Source: Marinomonas rhizomae
Lineage (GTDB): Bacteria > Pseudomonadota > Gammaproteobacteria > Pseudomonadales > Marinomonadaceae
Direction of reading: 5' to 3'
NCBI RefSeq assembly: GCF_003315485.1
Contig: NZ_QNSE01000001.1
Span: 62,001-126,000, forward strand
Length of the DNA: 64,000 bases
Below are positions 1 through 7,633 of this stretch, piece after piece (position 1 is the stretch's first letter; every line of letters begins with the position of its first letter). The notes beneath the pieces are model-generated. The model worked only from the letters and a program-made list of their open reading frames with translations, made no database searches and had not been told where the DNA came from. A program made the translations under genes and the position numbers.

Positions 1-1275
1 TATTAGGTCATGACTTATTGCAGACGATATTGCCAGTAGTAGACCTGCAGCGGTTGAGAGTGCTGCGGCCAAACCACCAGCGGCAATTAGTCCAATAACC
101 CAGCTTGGAAGGTTCGCAATTTCTGGATTTGCCAATACAAGGATGTCACGGTTAACGACTAGTTCATTGCCTTCCCAACCACGAGCTGTAGCTTCCTCTT
201 GGAATGCAGGGACGTCGTTGTAGAATTGCACACGACCATCGCCGTTTTTATCGTCGAACTTGATAAGACCGGTTGTTTCCCAAGTCTGAACCCAATCTGG
301 GCGTTCAGCGTATTCGATGGGTTGTTCTGTTGGACCTGATGGGTAAATAGTCGTTAGTAGATTTAAACGAGCCATAGACGCAACCGCTGGTGCGGTTAGA
401 TACAACAAAGCGATGAAGACTAATGCCCAACCAGCAGACCAACGGGCATCGGCTACTTTAGGAACAGTGAAGAAACGAATAATAACGTGTGGTAGGCCGG
501 CAGTACCTATCATTAGAGATAGGGTAAATAAAACCATATTTAACTTGTTATCGACGTCAGCGGTATAATCTCTAAAACCAAGCTCACGTACCACCTCATC
601 AAGTTTTTGTAACAGTGGTAAGCCAGACTCAGTATGAGTAGAGAAAAGACCAATAGCAGGGATAAAGGTATCTGTTAGTTGTAAGGAGATAAATACCGCA
701 GGAATAGTATAAGCGATGATAAGAACCACATATTGTGCAACCTGCGTATAGGTTATGCCTTTCATACCACCTAACACGGCGTAGAAAAACACAACAACCG
801 CGGCAATCAAAAGGCCTGTGTTGTTATCCACTTCCAAGAAGCGAGAAAATGCGACGCCCGCACCAGTCATTTGACCGATTACATAGGTGACCGATGCAAT
901 GATTAAACATGCAACAGCAACAAGCCGTGCTGTTTGGCTATAGAAGCGGTCGCCAATGAAATCTGGCACAGTGAACTTTCCGAACTTGCGCAAGTAAGGT
1001 GCTAGTAACATAGCGAGTAGGACATAACCCCCAGTCCAACCCATTAAGAAGGTTGAGTTAGCGTAACCGCCAGCCGCGATCAACCCCGCCATTGAGATGA
1101 AAGATGCGGCAGACATCCAGTCTGCTGCTGTTGCCATACCATTTAGTACTGGATGTACTCCACCGCCAGCGACATAGAACTCTTTTGTTGATCCAGCGCG
1201 CGCCCAAAATGCGATACCGAAGTAAAGAGCAAAGGAGCCGCCGACGAAAAGTAGGTTAATAGTAAACTGATCCAT
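1..1275 (-). CDS. Sodium:solute symporter large subunit, VC_2705/ActP-like, partial
   Basis: This is a polytopic inner-membrane transporter of the sodium:solute symporter family, probably importing a small monocarboxylate such as acetate. Its C-terminus lies beyond the left edge; about 425 residues are visible. The reading frame begins with MDQFTIN and is rich in hydrophobic helices, including the family-typical stretches AADWMSAASF and GGMKGITYTQVAQY. A long hydrophilic loop (about residues 310-370) carries an EF-hand-like stretch, DKNGDGRV. The start lies 5 bases after the stop of the DUF4212 small subunit, and an AGGAG sits at that gene's end, so the two are co-transcribed and probably coupled. 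The pairing with DUF4212 is the hallmark of the VC_2705 subfamily. The substrate is inferred, not shown. Confidence 0.88.
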   Translation of the reverse strand, partial: MDQFTINLLFVGGSFALYFGIAFWARAGSTKEFYVAGGGVHPVLNGMATAADWMSAASFISMAGLIAAGGYANSTFLMGWTGGYVLLAMLLAPYLRKFGKFTVPDFIGDRFYSQTARLVAVACLIIASVTYVIGQMTGAGVAFSRFLEVDNNTGLLIAAVVVFFYAVLGGMKGITYTQVAQYVVLIIAYTIPAVFISLQLTDTFIPAIGLFSTHTESGLPLLQKLDEVVRELGFRDYTADVDNKLNMVLFTLSLMIGTAGLPHVIIRFFTVPKVADARWSAGWALVFIALLYLTAPAVASMARLNLLTTIYPSGPTEQPIEYAERPDWVQTWETTGLIKFDDKNGDGRVQFYNDVPAFQEEATARGWEGNELVVNRDILVLANPEIANLPSWVIGLIAAGGLAAALSTAAGLLLAISSAISHDLI

Positions 1276-1280
1276 ACGAC

Positions 1281-1541
1281 TTACTCCTGAAGGCCAAATT
1301 CTTCATCAAGCTTGTTCATTCTCCATGCGTAGAAGAAAGTCAAAATGATGAATACGAGAATGGAACCTTGTTGAGCGAACCAGAATCCTAAATCTGTTCC
1401 ACCAATATGAATGCCTGAGAGCATGGGACGAAGTAGGATGGCACAGCCATAAGAGGCCATTGCCCAAACCACTAAGCTGCCTAGTATCAGCCTTAGGTTT
1501 GCTTGCCAGTATTTTTCTGCATTAATGTTATGATCTGACAC
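1281..1541 (-). CDS. DUF4212 symporter small subunit
   Basis: A short membrane protein (86 residues) of the DUF4212 family, the small partner of VC_2705-type sodium:solute symporters. It shows two hydrophobic segments (about residues 18-40 and 54-76) and the family-typical N-terminal AEKYWQANLRL. A longer frame reaches 1574, but I chose the GTG at 1541 because AAGGAG sits 7 bases upstream and homologues begin near this point. It is the first gene of a two-gene unit; the large subunit follows after 5 bases. Its role is probably assembly or stability of the large subunit. Confidence 0.85.
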   Translation of the reverse strand: MSDHNINAEKYWQANLRLILGSLVVWAMASYGCAILLRPMLSGIHIGGTDLGFWFAQQGSILVFIILTFFYAWRMNKLDEEFGLQE

Positions 1542-1696
1542 GGTAGATCTCCTTATAATTATTTTTATACGCACTGTTAATTTAGCAGGCAGTTGTTTAA
1601 TAAGAAGTCAGACTTTAGTCGCATAGCGTGTTTATTGATCGACATGCTCTCATGCGGGATCCATGCAAGACAGTACTTTAGATGTGAGTAAGAGAA

Positions 1697-2347
1697 GTGA
1701 ATAAGGATATAAAACAAAAGATTCTTTCGGTTTGTGCTGAAAAAATAAAACAAAAAGGCGACGGTGTTCAGGTGTCTTTTTATGCGTTTTTTGCGAATAA
1801 AAACGATGACCCCGTTACCTTGATGACCGTTGCGCGCTGGTGGATAGAAGAGCATCAACTTAATCACTTCGAAAAAGCCACTAAGATTTACGCTATGGTG
1901 GCATCACTCGATAATCGCTCGGCTATTCAATTGCCAGATTTACAGCAGGCTAAAGGTCTCAATCATCTGACCTTGAGTGTGTCTAATCTTGATGTATCCA
2001 TTGAGTTTTATTGTGGCCTGTTAGGGTTTCAAGGCGAAGTGCGTTGGAATACTGGTGCTTATTTGTCATACGGAAACTGTTGGCTTTGTTTATCATTGGG
2101 GAAAGCGAAGCCCAGCCAGGATTACACGCACGTTGCTTTTACTTATGATTCAGCGTCTATGATTCATATTCAGCGAAAAAATGTTTTTAAGTCGGTTAAG
2201 CAATGGCAAATAAATAGCAGTGAAGGGGATTCTTTTTATATTGAAGACCCTGATGGGCATAAGTTAGAACTGCATTCAGGTTCCCTTGCTACTCGCCTTG
2301 AATCTTTAAAAGCCAAACCGTATGACGGGTTGGAGTGGCTAAATTAA
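1697..2347 (+). CDS. FosA-like VOC protein with extra N-terminal domain
   Basis: A two-part protein of 216 residues. Residues about 88-216 match the FosA/glutathione-transferase branch of the VOC superfamily: LNHLTLSVSNLDVSIEFY, a YLSYGNCWLCLSLG strand, DYTHVAF, and SEGDSFYIEDPDGHKLELH. The metal ligands expected in FosA (the first His, the DYTH His and the Glu of KLELH) all appear present. Residues 1-85 are not part of FosA, which is normally about 135 residues. They resemble a small uncharacterised family I remember as DUF6500 (SFYAFFANKNDDP, WWIEEHQLNHFEKA). The start is a GTG with only a weak AAGAGA upstream. It may inactivate fosfomycin or another electrophile; function is not shown. Confidence 0.78.
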   Translation: MNKDIKQKILSVCAEKIKQKGDGVQVSFYAFFANKNDDPVTLMTVARWWIEEHQLNHFEKATKIYAMVASLDNRSAIQLPDLQQAKGLNHLTLSVSNLDVSIEFYCGLLGFQGEVRWNTGAYLSYGNCWLCLSLGKAKPSQDYTHVAFTYDSASMIHIQRKNVFKSVKQWQINSSEGDSFYIEDPDGHKLELHSGSLATRLESLKAKPYDGLEWLN

Positions 2348-2471
2348 ATCTGTAGCATATAGCCTAACTCTAGAAGAATAGCCTCCTTAACAACTGATTT
2401 TTTTGGGAAGGTTTTTAATCATTGTGTATGTCATAATCGACCAGTGATGGACTTGTCTTAGGAGACAAAGG

Positions 2472-2930
2472 GTGATTCAAGCAATTTTCGTGTCGAAAAA
2501 ATCTAAGCAATCACAGATAGGGATCGATGCTGTCAAAGTGGATGCAGGTAAAGGTATAGTCGGCGACAGGTATTACGGAAAAAAAGGCACAGATGGCCCA
2601 AATATTACCTTTGTAGAAAGTGAAGAAATTGCCGCCTTTAATGCTAACTTTGCGCAAAATATCGGCCTTTCAGCGACCAGAAGAAACATAGTGACCCAAG
2701 GCGTGCGATTGAACCAATTAGTCGGACAAGAGTTCTCGATTGGTGATGTGCGCTTTTATGGCGTCGAACTGTGTGAGCCTTGTGGCTCGTTAGGAAAATC
2801 CTTAGCGAATGACTCTATATCCTCACCGCAGGTGGTACGAGCTTGGTTACATCGCGGAGGCTTAAGAGCCAATGTCTTAAGTACTGGAATACTAAGAAGG
2901 GGCATGCAGTTTAATTTGATTAATAAGTAG
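2472..2930 (+). CDS. MOSC domain protein
   Basis: A stand-alone MOSC domain of 152 residues, the fold found at the C-terminus of molybdenum-cofactor sulfurases and in YiiM. It has the motif RRNIVTQGVRLNQLVGQEFSIG and the cysteine segment ELCEPCGSLGK, where the conserved Cys is thought to handle sulfur or a Mo-cofactor ligand. The GTG start has AGGAG 7 bases upstream. It stands alone, 124 bases after the FosA-like gene, with a likely terminator at 2953-2993. Its physiological substrate is unknown; a role in reducing N-hydroxylated compounds is possible by analogy with YiiM/YcbX. Confidence 0.85.
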   Translation: MIQAIFVSKKSKQSQIGIDAVKVDAGKGIVGDRYYGKKGTDGPNITFVESEEIAAFNANFAQNIGLSATRRNIVTQGVRLNQLVGQEFSIGDVRFYGVELCEPCGSLGKSLANDSISSPQVVRAWLHRGGLRANVLSTGILRRGMQFNLINK

Positions 2931-2952
2931 TCATAGTTACGTTGTTAGCTTC

Positions 2953-2993
2953 GTTCAGGCGGCCAATTTTAAATTTTTTAAGACCACCTGAAC
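2953..2993 (+). terminator. Probable terminator, MOSC gene
   Basis: Ten-base arms (2953-2962 and 2984-2993) pair with one mismatch around a 21-base AT-rich loop, and TTTTT follows on the plus strand. It lies between two converging genes and may also serve the TRAP operon on the minus strand. Confidence 0.6.
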
Positions 2994-3020
2994 TTTTTGT
3001 TGCCACTTTTATATTTTGAT

Positions 3021-4325
3021 TTATAGCATTCCTGCTAGCCTTGGTAACCAAAGTACTAAATCTGGCGAAAAGGTGAATATGACGAGTAAAGTTATAAGTA
3101 TTCCTAAAAACACCCATATTTCCCGAATCATTTCTCCAACAGGAATGCCATTCAGCGCTTTAATTATATACAGCAATATACCGTAAGGCGGTGTTAATAA
3201 TCCTATCATCATGTTGAAAACTAGCACTATTCCAAGATGATTTAAGTCTATGCCAAGCAGCATCGCTGTAGGTATAAATAATGGCGTTACTACCAGCATA
3301 ATGGTTGATACATCTAAGAAACATCCCATTACCAAATAGAGAATGTTAAGCAAAATTAAAAATTCGGTTTGGCTTAAGTTCCAAGAACTAAAAAGCTCAA
3401 AGACATTCTGAGGTAGCTGTTCAACAGTAATGACGTAATTAAAAATAAAGGCGCCACACAGTACTAATGTAACAACAGCCGTTGTTTTTACCGTATCAAT
3501 GACAACATTCCAGAAGTCTTTTAACCCCATCACTCGATAAGCAAAGACGGCTAACAATAAAGCATAAAAAGCGGAAACAGCAGCCGCTTCAGTGGGGGTA
3601 AATACACCAGAGTAGATACCACCTAATAAAATAACAGGCATCAAAAGAGCGGGGAAAGCTCTGATAAAAGCAATTGGTAAAGCTCTCCAGGGAATGGCGT
3701 CTTCGACAGGAAAACCTCTGACCTTAGCCATAATGAATACTGCTACTCCTAAAACCAGGCATACCATCAAAGCAGGTACAACACCAGCTAGAAATAGTGC
3801 GCCTACCGATGTTGAAGAAATAAGAGCATAAAACACCATAGGAATTGAAGGTGGAAATACTGGTCCGACAACTGCCGATGTTGCGGTTAGGGCGCCAGCA
3901 AAACCTCTTGGATAACGGCCGTCTTTCGTCATCATATCTGTGATTATTTTACCAACTCCAGCCGCATCGGAGATAGCGGAACCAGACATACCTGAAAAAA
4001 TAAGAGAGGTAATTATGTTTACTTGAGCTAGACCGCCCGGAATTCGTCCGACTAGGGCGAGAGAGAAAGTTAATAAACGGTCGGTTACTTTACCTGCATT
4101 CATAATGTTCGCGGCAAAAATGAATAAAGGAACTGCAAGGGCAACAAAGTTTCCAAAAGCACCATTCAATACATTTTCTGCGGCTAATCCGACATCATTT
4201 CCAGACATAAGTAGGTAGAAAATACTCGAAACAATCATGGCAATGCCAAGTGGCACGCCTGTTATGGTAATGGCAATTAAAATAACGAACATGATTAAGA
4301 GTGCGTATTCAGAGAAAAAATCCAT
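3021..4325 (-). CDS. dctM: TRAP transporter large permease DctM
   Basis: The large, 12-helix-type permease of a tripartite ATP-independent periplasmic transporter, which uses an ion gradient to import an organic acid handed over by DctP. About 434 residues, almost wholly hydrophobic, with family stretches such as GMSGSAISDAAGVG, VVGPVFPPSIPMV and GVFTPTEAAAVSAFYALL. The chosen ATG at 4325 has AGGA 9 bases upstream; an in-frame ATG at 4331 is too close to it but cannot be excluded. It is the last gene of dctP-dctQ-dctM, 14 bases after dctQ. The divergent rhamnosidase/aldolase genes suggest a sugar-acid or acidic glycoside as substrate. Confidence 0.93.
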   Translation of the reverse strand: MDFFSEYALLIMFVILIAITITGVPLGIAMIVSSIFYLLMSGNDVGLAAENVLNGAFGNFVALAVPLFIFAANIMNAGKVTDRLLTFSLALVGRIPGGLAQVNIITSLIFSGMSGSAISDAAGVGKIITDMMTKDGRYPRGFAGALTATSAVVGPVFPPSIPMVFYALISSTSVGALFLAGVVPALMVCLVLGVAVFIMAKVRGFPVEDAIPWRALPIAFIRAFPALLMPVILLGGIYSGVFTPTEAAAVSAFYALLLAVFAYRVMGLKDFWNVVIDTVKTTAVVTLVLCGAFIFNYVITVEQLPQNVFELFSSWNLSQTEFLILLNILYLVMGCFLDVSTIMLVVTPLFIPTAMLLGIDLNHLGIVLVFNMMIGLLTPPYGILLYIIKALNGIPVGEMIREIWVFLGILITLLVIFTFSPDLVLWLPRLAGML

Positions 4326-4339
4326 GATCATGATTCCTA

Positions 4340-4846
4340 TTAAATGTGGCTACGCCAGTCAGAGCCAAATAACTTACATAAGCGAATACCAGATTTAACG
4401 GTAAAGCCAACTAAAAAGAGCATGTAGCAGCTGTAAATTAAGTGCATTGGTACTCTTAAAACGGGGCTTTTTTTGCGAGTAAGAAAGTCTAAATAGTCTA
4501 GAGTCGCAGGCATTAAAATAACGAAAGATACGATAATGACAAGCATAGAGAAGATGGCAAAGATACGTTTTGTTTTAGGTGGAACTATGTCATAAACCAC
4601 TTCCAACGTTACGTGCCTTTTAATTGGTACCATAAAGGCGGCCGCCCAAAAAACAACCCAAATAAAGGCTATCATAATGAGTTCTTCGCTCCATCGAATG
4701 GGATCGTTGAGCACGTATCGATAGAATACTTGTATGATAAATCCGCTGAACGCTGCTAGAAAGAAGAGTGCTCCGATAGAATCGGCAAGTTTGGAAAGTA
4801 GCTTGCCGATTCTTGTCAGACCTCTCCTACGAATAGGAGTTGTCAT
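4340..4846 (-). CDS. dctQ: TRAP transporter small permease DctQ
   Basis: The small membrane subunit (168 residues, four predicted helices) of the TRAP transporter. It bears the characteristic DctQ stretch FYRYVLNDPIRWSEELIMI followed by FWAAAFMVP. It starts 6 bases after the dctP stop with AGGAG 9 bases upstream of the ATG and is followed closely by dctM, so the three subunits are one operon. A basic N-terminus (TPIRRRGLTRIGK) fits a cytoplasmic orientation. Confidence 0.9.
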   Translation of the reverse strand: MTTPIRRRGLTRIGKLLSKLADSIGALFFLAAFSGFIIQVFYRYVLNDPIRWSEELIMIAFIWVVFWAAAFMVPIKRHVTLEVVYDIVPPKTKRIFAIFSMLVIIVSFVILMPATLDYLDFLTRKKSPVLRVPMHLIYSCYMLFLVGFTVKSGIRLCKLFGSDWRSHI

Positions 4847-4852
4847 AGAGTA

Positions 4853-5845
4853 TTACTCCTGAGCTAGTTTGTTTATTTCTTCTATTAAACCTTTAGGCCA
4901 GTCTTTTGAACGATCAGAGTTTAAGTAATAGCTTTGAACGTGTTTGCGAAAGGCTTCAACATTAGGAGTGGTAATGGTTAGACCTGCATCTTTAAAGACA
5001 GAGATTAGTCGTGCTTCTTCAGATTGACGCTTTTCATTATTCCAATCACAAGCCGTAACGGCTGCTTTTTGCATGGCTTTTTTCTCACCACTGCTCAGCT
5101 TATCCCACGTCTCATTGTTAACAACGATATTGATGGCATCAACTAAATGATCGGTCATGACAATTTGTTTGGTCACTTCATAGAATTTTGCCGCTTCAAT
5201 GGTTGGGAGCGGGTTGTCTTGTGCATCGATAGCGCCTGTTTGTAGGCCTAAATACACTTCACCAAAAGGCATAGGGGTAGCCGATGCGCCTAATGCATCC
5301 CCAAGAAATAGCCAAGCATCAGACCCTGGCATTCTTAATTTTACACCCTTTAAATCGTCTGGTGTTTTGATATCACGTGTGGTCCTAAGGTTCAGCTCAC
5401 GAGTACCTAAATAACAAGCGTCAAGAATTTGAACGTCCATCTCTTCTGACACATCTTTCTTAAATGCTTGGCCCACTTTTGAGTTTAGAAATGCACGGTA
5501 ATGTGTAGGGCTTTTAAATAAATAGCCAGATGTGAGAGCGCCGTACTTTGGAATAGCGTCGGCAATTAATTGGTAAGATACATAGCCCATTTCAACATTG
5601 CCCCGCTGCATGGCATCTAAATCTGGACCGGATTTAAATAGAGCACCAGAATCATAAAGTTGTACATCAAATCGGCCTGGAACAGAGGTATTTAAAGAAT
5701 TTTTAAATACCTTCATTGCTTTGGTGTGTATGTCTGAAGGCACTGATGCTGTGGTGAACTTTAGTTCAATGGTTTCATTCGCAAATGCTGGAACGGCAAG
5801 AGTTGTACAGCAAGTAATAGCGGCAATTATTGTTTTTAATTTCAT
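4853..5845 (-). CDS. dctP: TRAP transporter substrate-binding protein DctP
   Basis: The periplasmic solute-binding protein of the TRAP system, 330 residues. A signal peptide is clear (MKLKTIIAAI then a hydrophobic core ending PAFA before NETIELKF). The DctP fold is marked by LKGVKLRMPGSDAW, with the Arg expected to hold a substrate carboxylate, and by PMPFGEVYLGLQTGAIDAQDNP, which resembles sugar-acid and sialate TRAP binders. The frame extends to 5866, but I chose the ATG at 5845, preceded by GGAG at a good distance, because it gives a normal signal peptide. It is the first gene of the operon and diverges from the aldolase gene at 6036, so the 190 bases between probably hold both promoters. 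Confidence 0.92.
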   Translation of the reverse strand: MKLKTIIAAITCCTTLAVPAFANETIELKFTTASVPSDIHTKAMKVFKNSLNTSVPGRFDVQLYDSGALFKSGPDLDAMQRGNVEMGYVSYQLIADAIPKYGALTSGYLFKSPTHYRAFLNSKVGQAFKKDVSEEMDVQILDACYLGTRELNLRTTRDIKTPDDLKGVKLRMPGSDAWLFLGDALGASATPMPFGEVYLGLQTGAIDAQDNPLPTIEAAKFYEVTKQIVMTDHLVDAINIVVNNETWDKLSSGEKKAMQKAAVTACDWNNEKRQSEEARLISVFKDAGLTITTPNVEAFRKHVQSYYLNSDRSKDWPKGLIEEINKLAQE

Positions 5846-6035
5846 GCTTTTCTCCATTTTCATCAACTTTTTATTTTTGTAGAGATTGCGGCTTAGGTAG
5901 TGGCTTGTAATCTACCAGCTTCCTTGAGCTTGATAAAACTTTACAGGGAAATTTTATCGAAGTATAGACTTATTGTATTAGTTATATGATTATATGTTTT
6001 ATCAAAAAAACAATAACTTATTAGAGGTGGTCGTG

Positions 6036-6917
6036 ATGAATAAAGATACAGATTTAAAAGGAGTGATTGGAGCTGCCTTAACACCCATTGACTCACATCA
6101 AGAAATTGATGTCTTAGCACTCAAAGATCATTGTGAGAATATGTTGTCTAAAGGATGTGAATTTGTATCCGTATTTGGAACAACGGGTGAGGGAGCTTCT
6201 TTTTCTTCCCAGCAAAAAATAGCTGCACTCATTGCTCTTTCTGACTTAGGTATGGACATGTCTCGTCATATACCTGGCATTATTGCTTCTTCTATAGCAG
6301 ATGCGGCATCTCTTTATAAAACCGCTAGCGAATTGGGTTGTCGTGCGGCATTAATTATCCCACCTTTTTACTACTTGCCTTCAGGTAATGAGGGTGTTGT
6401 GAATTTTTATGAGGCGATAGTTGCTTCAGCTGGGACTCCTGATCTCGATATCGTTTTGTATAACTTCCCATTCTTTAGTGGTGTGCCATTTACGCCTTCT
6501 TTAGTTAAAGATGTTGTTGCTAGGTTGGGGGCGCGAGTTGTTGGTATCAAAGACTCTACAGGCAATCTTAAAGATGGATTGGAGTTGATTGCTAGTTTCC
6601 CTGATTTATCAATATTTACCGGAGATGATCGAATTCTGAGTCGTATGGTTAGTGCTGGCGGTGCTGGCATGATAGGCGGTTTACCTAATCTTTTCCCAGA
6701 AGATAGTGTGACTTTGTATAAAGGTGGTGTTGATGATGCTTTTGAATCACGCGCTGCAAAACGTATTGAAGCTATAGATGGTAATGGTGGTTTGATCTCC
6801 TTAAAAGCATTGTTATCAGATAAATACAATCAACCTTCTTTTTATAAGCCTTTACCCCCTTTATTACCTCTTTCTGATGATATTAGGACCGCGCTGAAGT
6901 TAGAATTAAACCTTTAG
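6036..6917 (+). CDS. DapA/NanA-family class I aldolase
   Basis: A member of the dihydrodipicolinate synthase/N-acetylneuraminate lyase family (TIM barrel, Schiff-base aldolase or hydrolyase), 293 residues. The GTTGEG motif (about residues 45-50), the tyrosine of YNFP and the Schiff-base lysine of GIKDSTGN are all present. Its neighbours are sugar genes, not lysine genes, so it is more likely a 2-keto-3-deoxy-sugar-acid aldolase or dehydratase than DapA. I chose ATG 6036 over the upstream in-frame ATG at 5994 because AGAGGTGG precedes it and the N-terminus then matches the family. It heads the rightward catabolic operon, divergent from TRAP, with a GntR regulator 34 bases downstream. Confidence 0.85.
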   Translation: MNKDTDLKGVIGAALTPIDSHQEIDVLALKDHCENMLSKGCEFVSVFGTTGEGASFSSQQKIAALIALSDLGMDMSRHIPGIIASSIADAASLYKTASELGCRAALIIPPFYYLPSGNEGVVNFYEAIVASAGTPDLDIVLYNFPFFSGVPFTPSLVKDVVARLGARVVGIKDSTGNLKDGLELIASFPDLSIFTGDDRILSRMVSAGGAGMIGGLPNLFPEDSVTLYKGGVDDAFESRAAKRIEAIDGNGGLISLKALLSDKYNQPSFYKPLPPLLPLSDDIRTALKLELNL

Positions 6918-6951
6918 TACCTGTTATCAAACTGATTGATCGAGGCAAAAA

Positions 6952-7632
6952 ATGAATGCAAAAGTAATGACAGCTCCAATTAAATACAATGATGGCCGTA
7001 TACGTCAGGTGGCTTATGAACAATTTCAAGAAGCTCTATTAGACGGGCGACTTCGACCTGGACAAATGGTTAGTCAGCGAGAATTAGTTGAAATGCTGCA
7101 TTTATCCATTGGCGCATTAAGAGAGCTTTTGCCGAGGTTACAGTCTGAAAACTTGATTACGGTGCTACCGCAAAAAGGCATCATGATTCCTGCTATTGAT
7201 TTACAGATGATTCGTGACGCTTTCCAAATGCGTGCAGCTCTAGAAAGAGAGGCTGTTCTGTATGCTTTGAAAAAAATGCCTGAAGAGGTATTGCTAGAGC
7301 AAAAAGCACTTCACCTTGAAATTATTGAAGCCGTCAAAGCTGGTTCATCTGAAGAGTTACTTCGCAGAGGACAGGAAATAGACAGTGGCTTTCATGCATT
7401 GCTAATGCAATCAACGCGTAATGAGTTACTCATGGGTGCTTATGATATTAATAATATACGTATACGCCTGATTAAGTTAGATCGAATACGATTGAACTCT
7501 CTGACTTTACCTGCAGCCTTTGGTGATCATATTAAAATTATCGATGCACTGTTAGCACGTGATCGAAATGCGGCAATGGAAGCAATGGATCATCATATTG
7601 GTAATGCTAGAGAGCGAGCTTTGGAATTATAA
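6952..7632 (+). CDS. GntR-family regulator, FadR/FCD type
   Basis: A transcription factor of 226 residues with an N-terminal winged helix (about residues 15-80: GRIRQVAYEQFQEALLDGRL, RELVEMLHLSIGALRELLPRL) and a C-terminal all-helical FCD ligand-binding domain (residues 85-220). Proteins of this type usually bind a sugar acid or other carboxylate and repress the neighbouring catabolic genes. ATG 6952 has GAGG upstream. It sits inside the operon between the aldolase and the rhamnosidase and probably controls both the TRAP operon and this operon; the operator was not identified. Confidence 0.88.
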   Translation: MNAKVMTAPIKYNDGRIRQVAYEQFQEALLDGRLRPGQMVSQRELVEMLHLSIGALRELLPRLQSENLITVLPQKGIMIPAIDLQMIRDAFQMRAALEREAVLYALKKMPEEVLLEQKALHLEIIEAVKAGSSEELLRRGQEIDSGFHALLMQSTRNELLMGAYDINNIRIRLIKLDRIRLNSLTLPAAFGDHIKIIDALLARDRNAAMEAMDHHIGNARERALEL

Positions 7633-7633
7633 T

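Noticed and set aside
1577..1867. 96-codon frame on the minus strand
   Set aside because: It overlaps the FosA-like gene and the symporter promoter region and has no recognisable domain or ribosome site; I take it as chance.
1697..1951. N-terminal part of the FosA-like protein as a frameshift or misjoined neighbour
   Set aside because: The frame is open and continuous across the join, and the second half lacks its own ribosome site, so a fusion is more likely.
6036..6917. Naming the aldolase DapA or NanA
   Set aside because: The Schiff-base residues fit the whole family, but the sugar gene context makes a lysine or sialate role unlikely.
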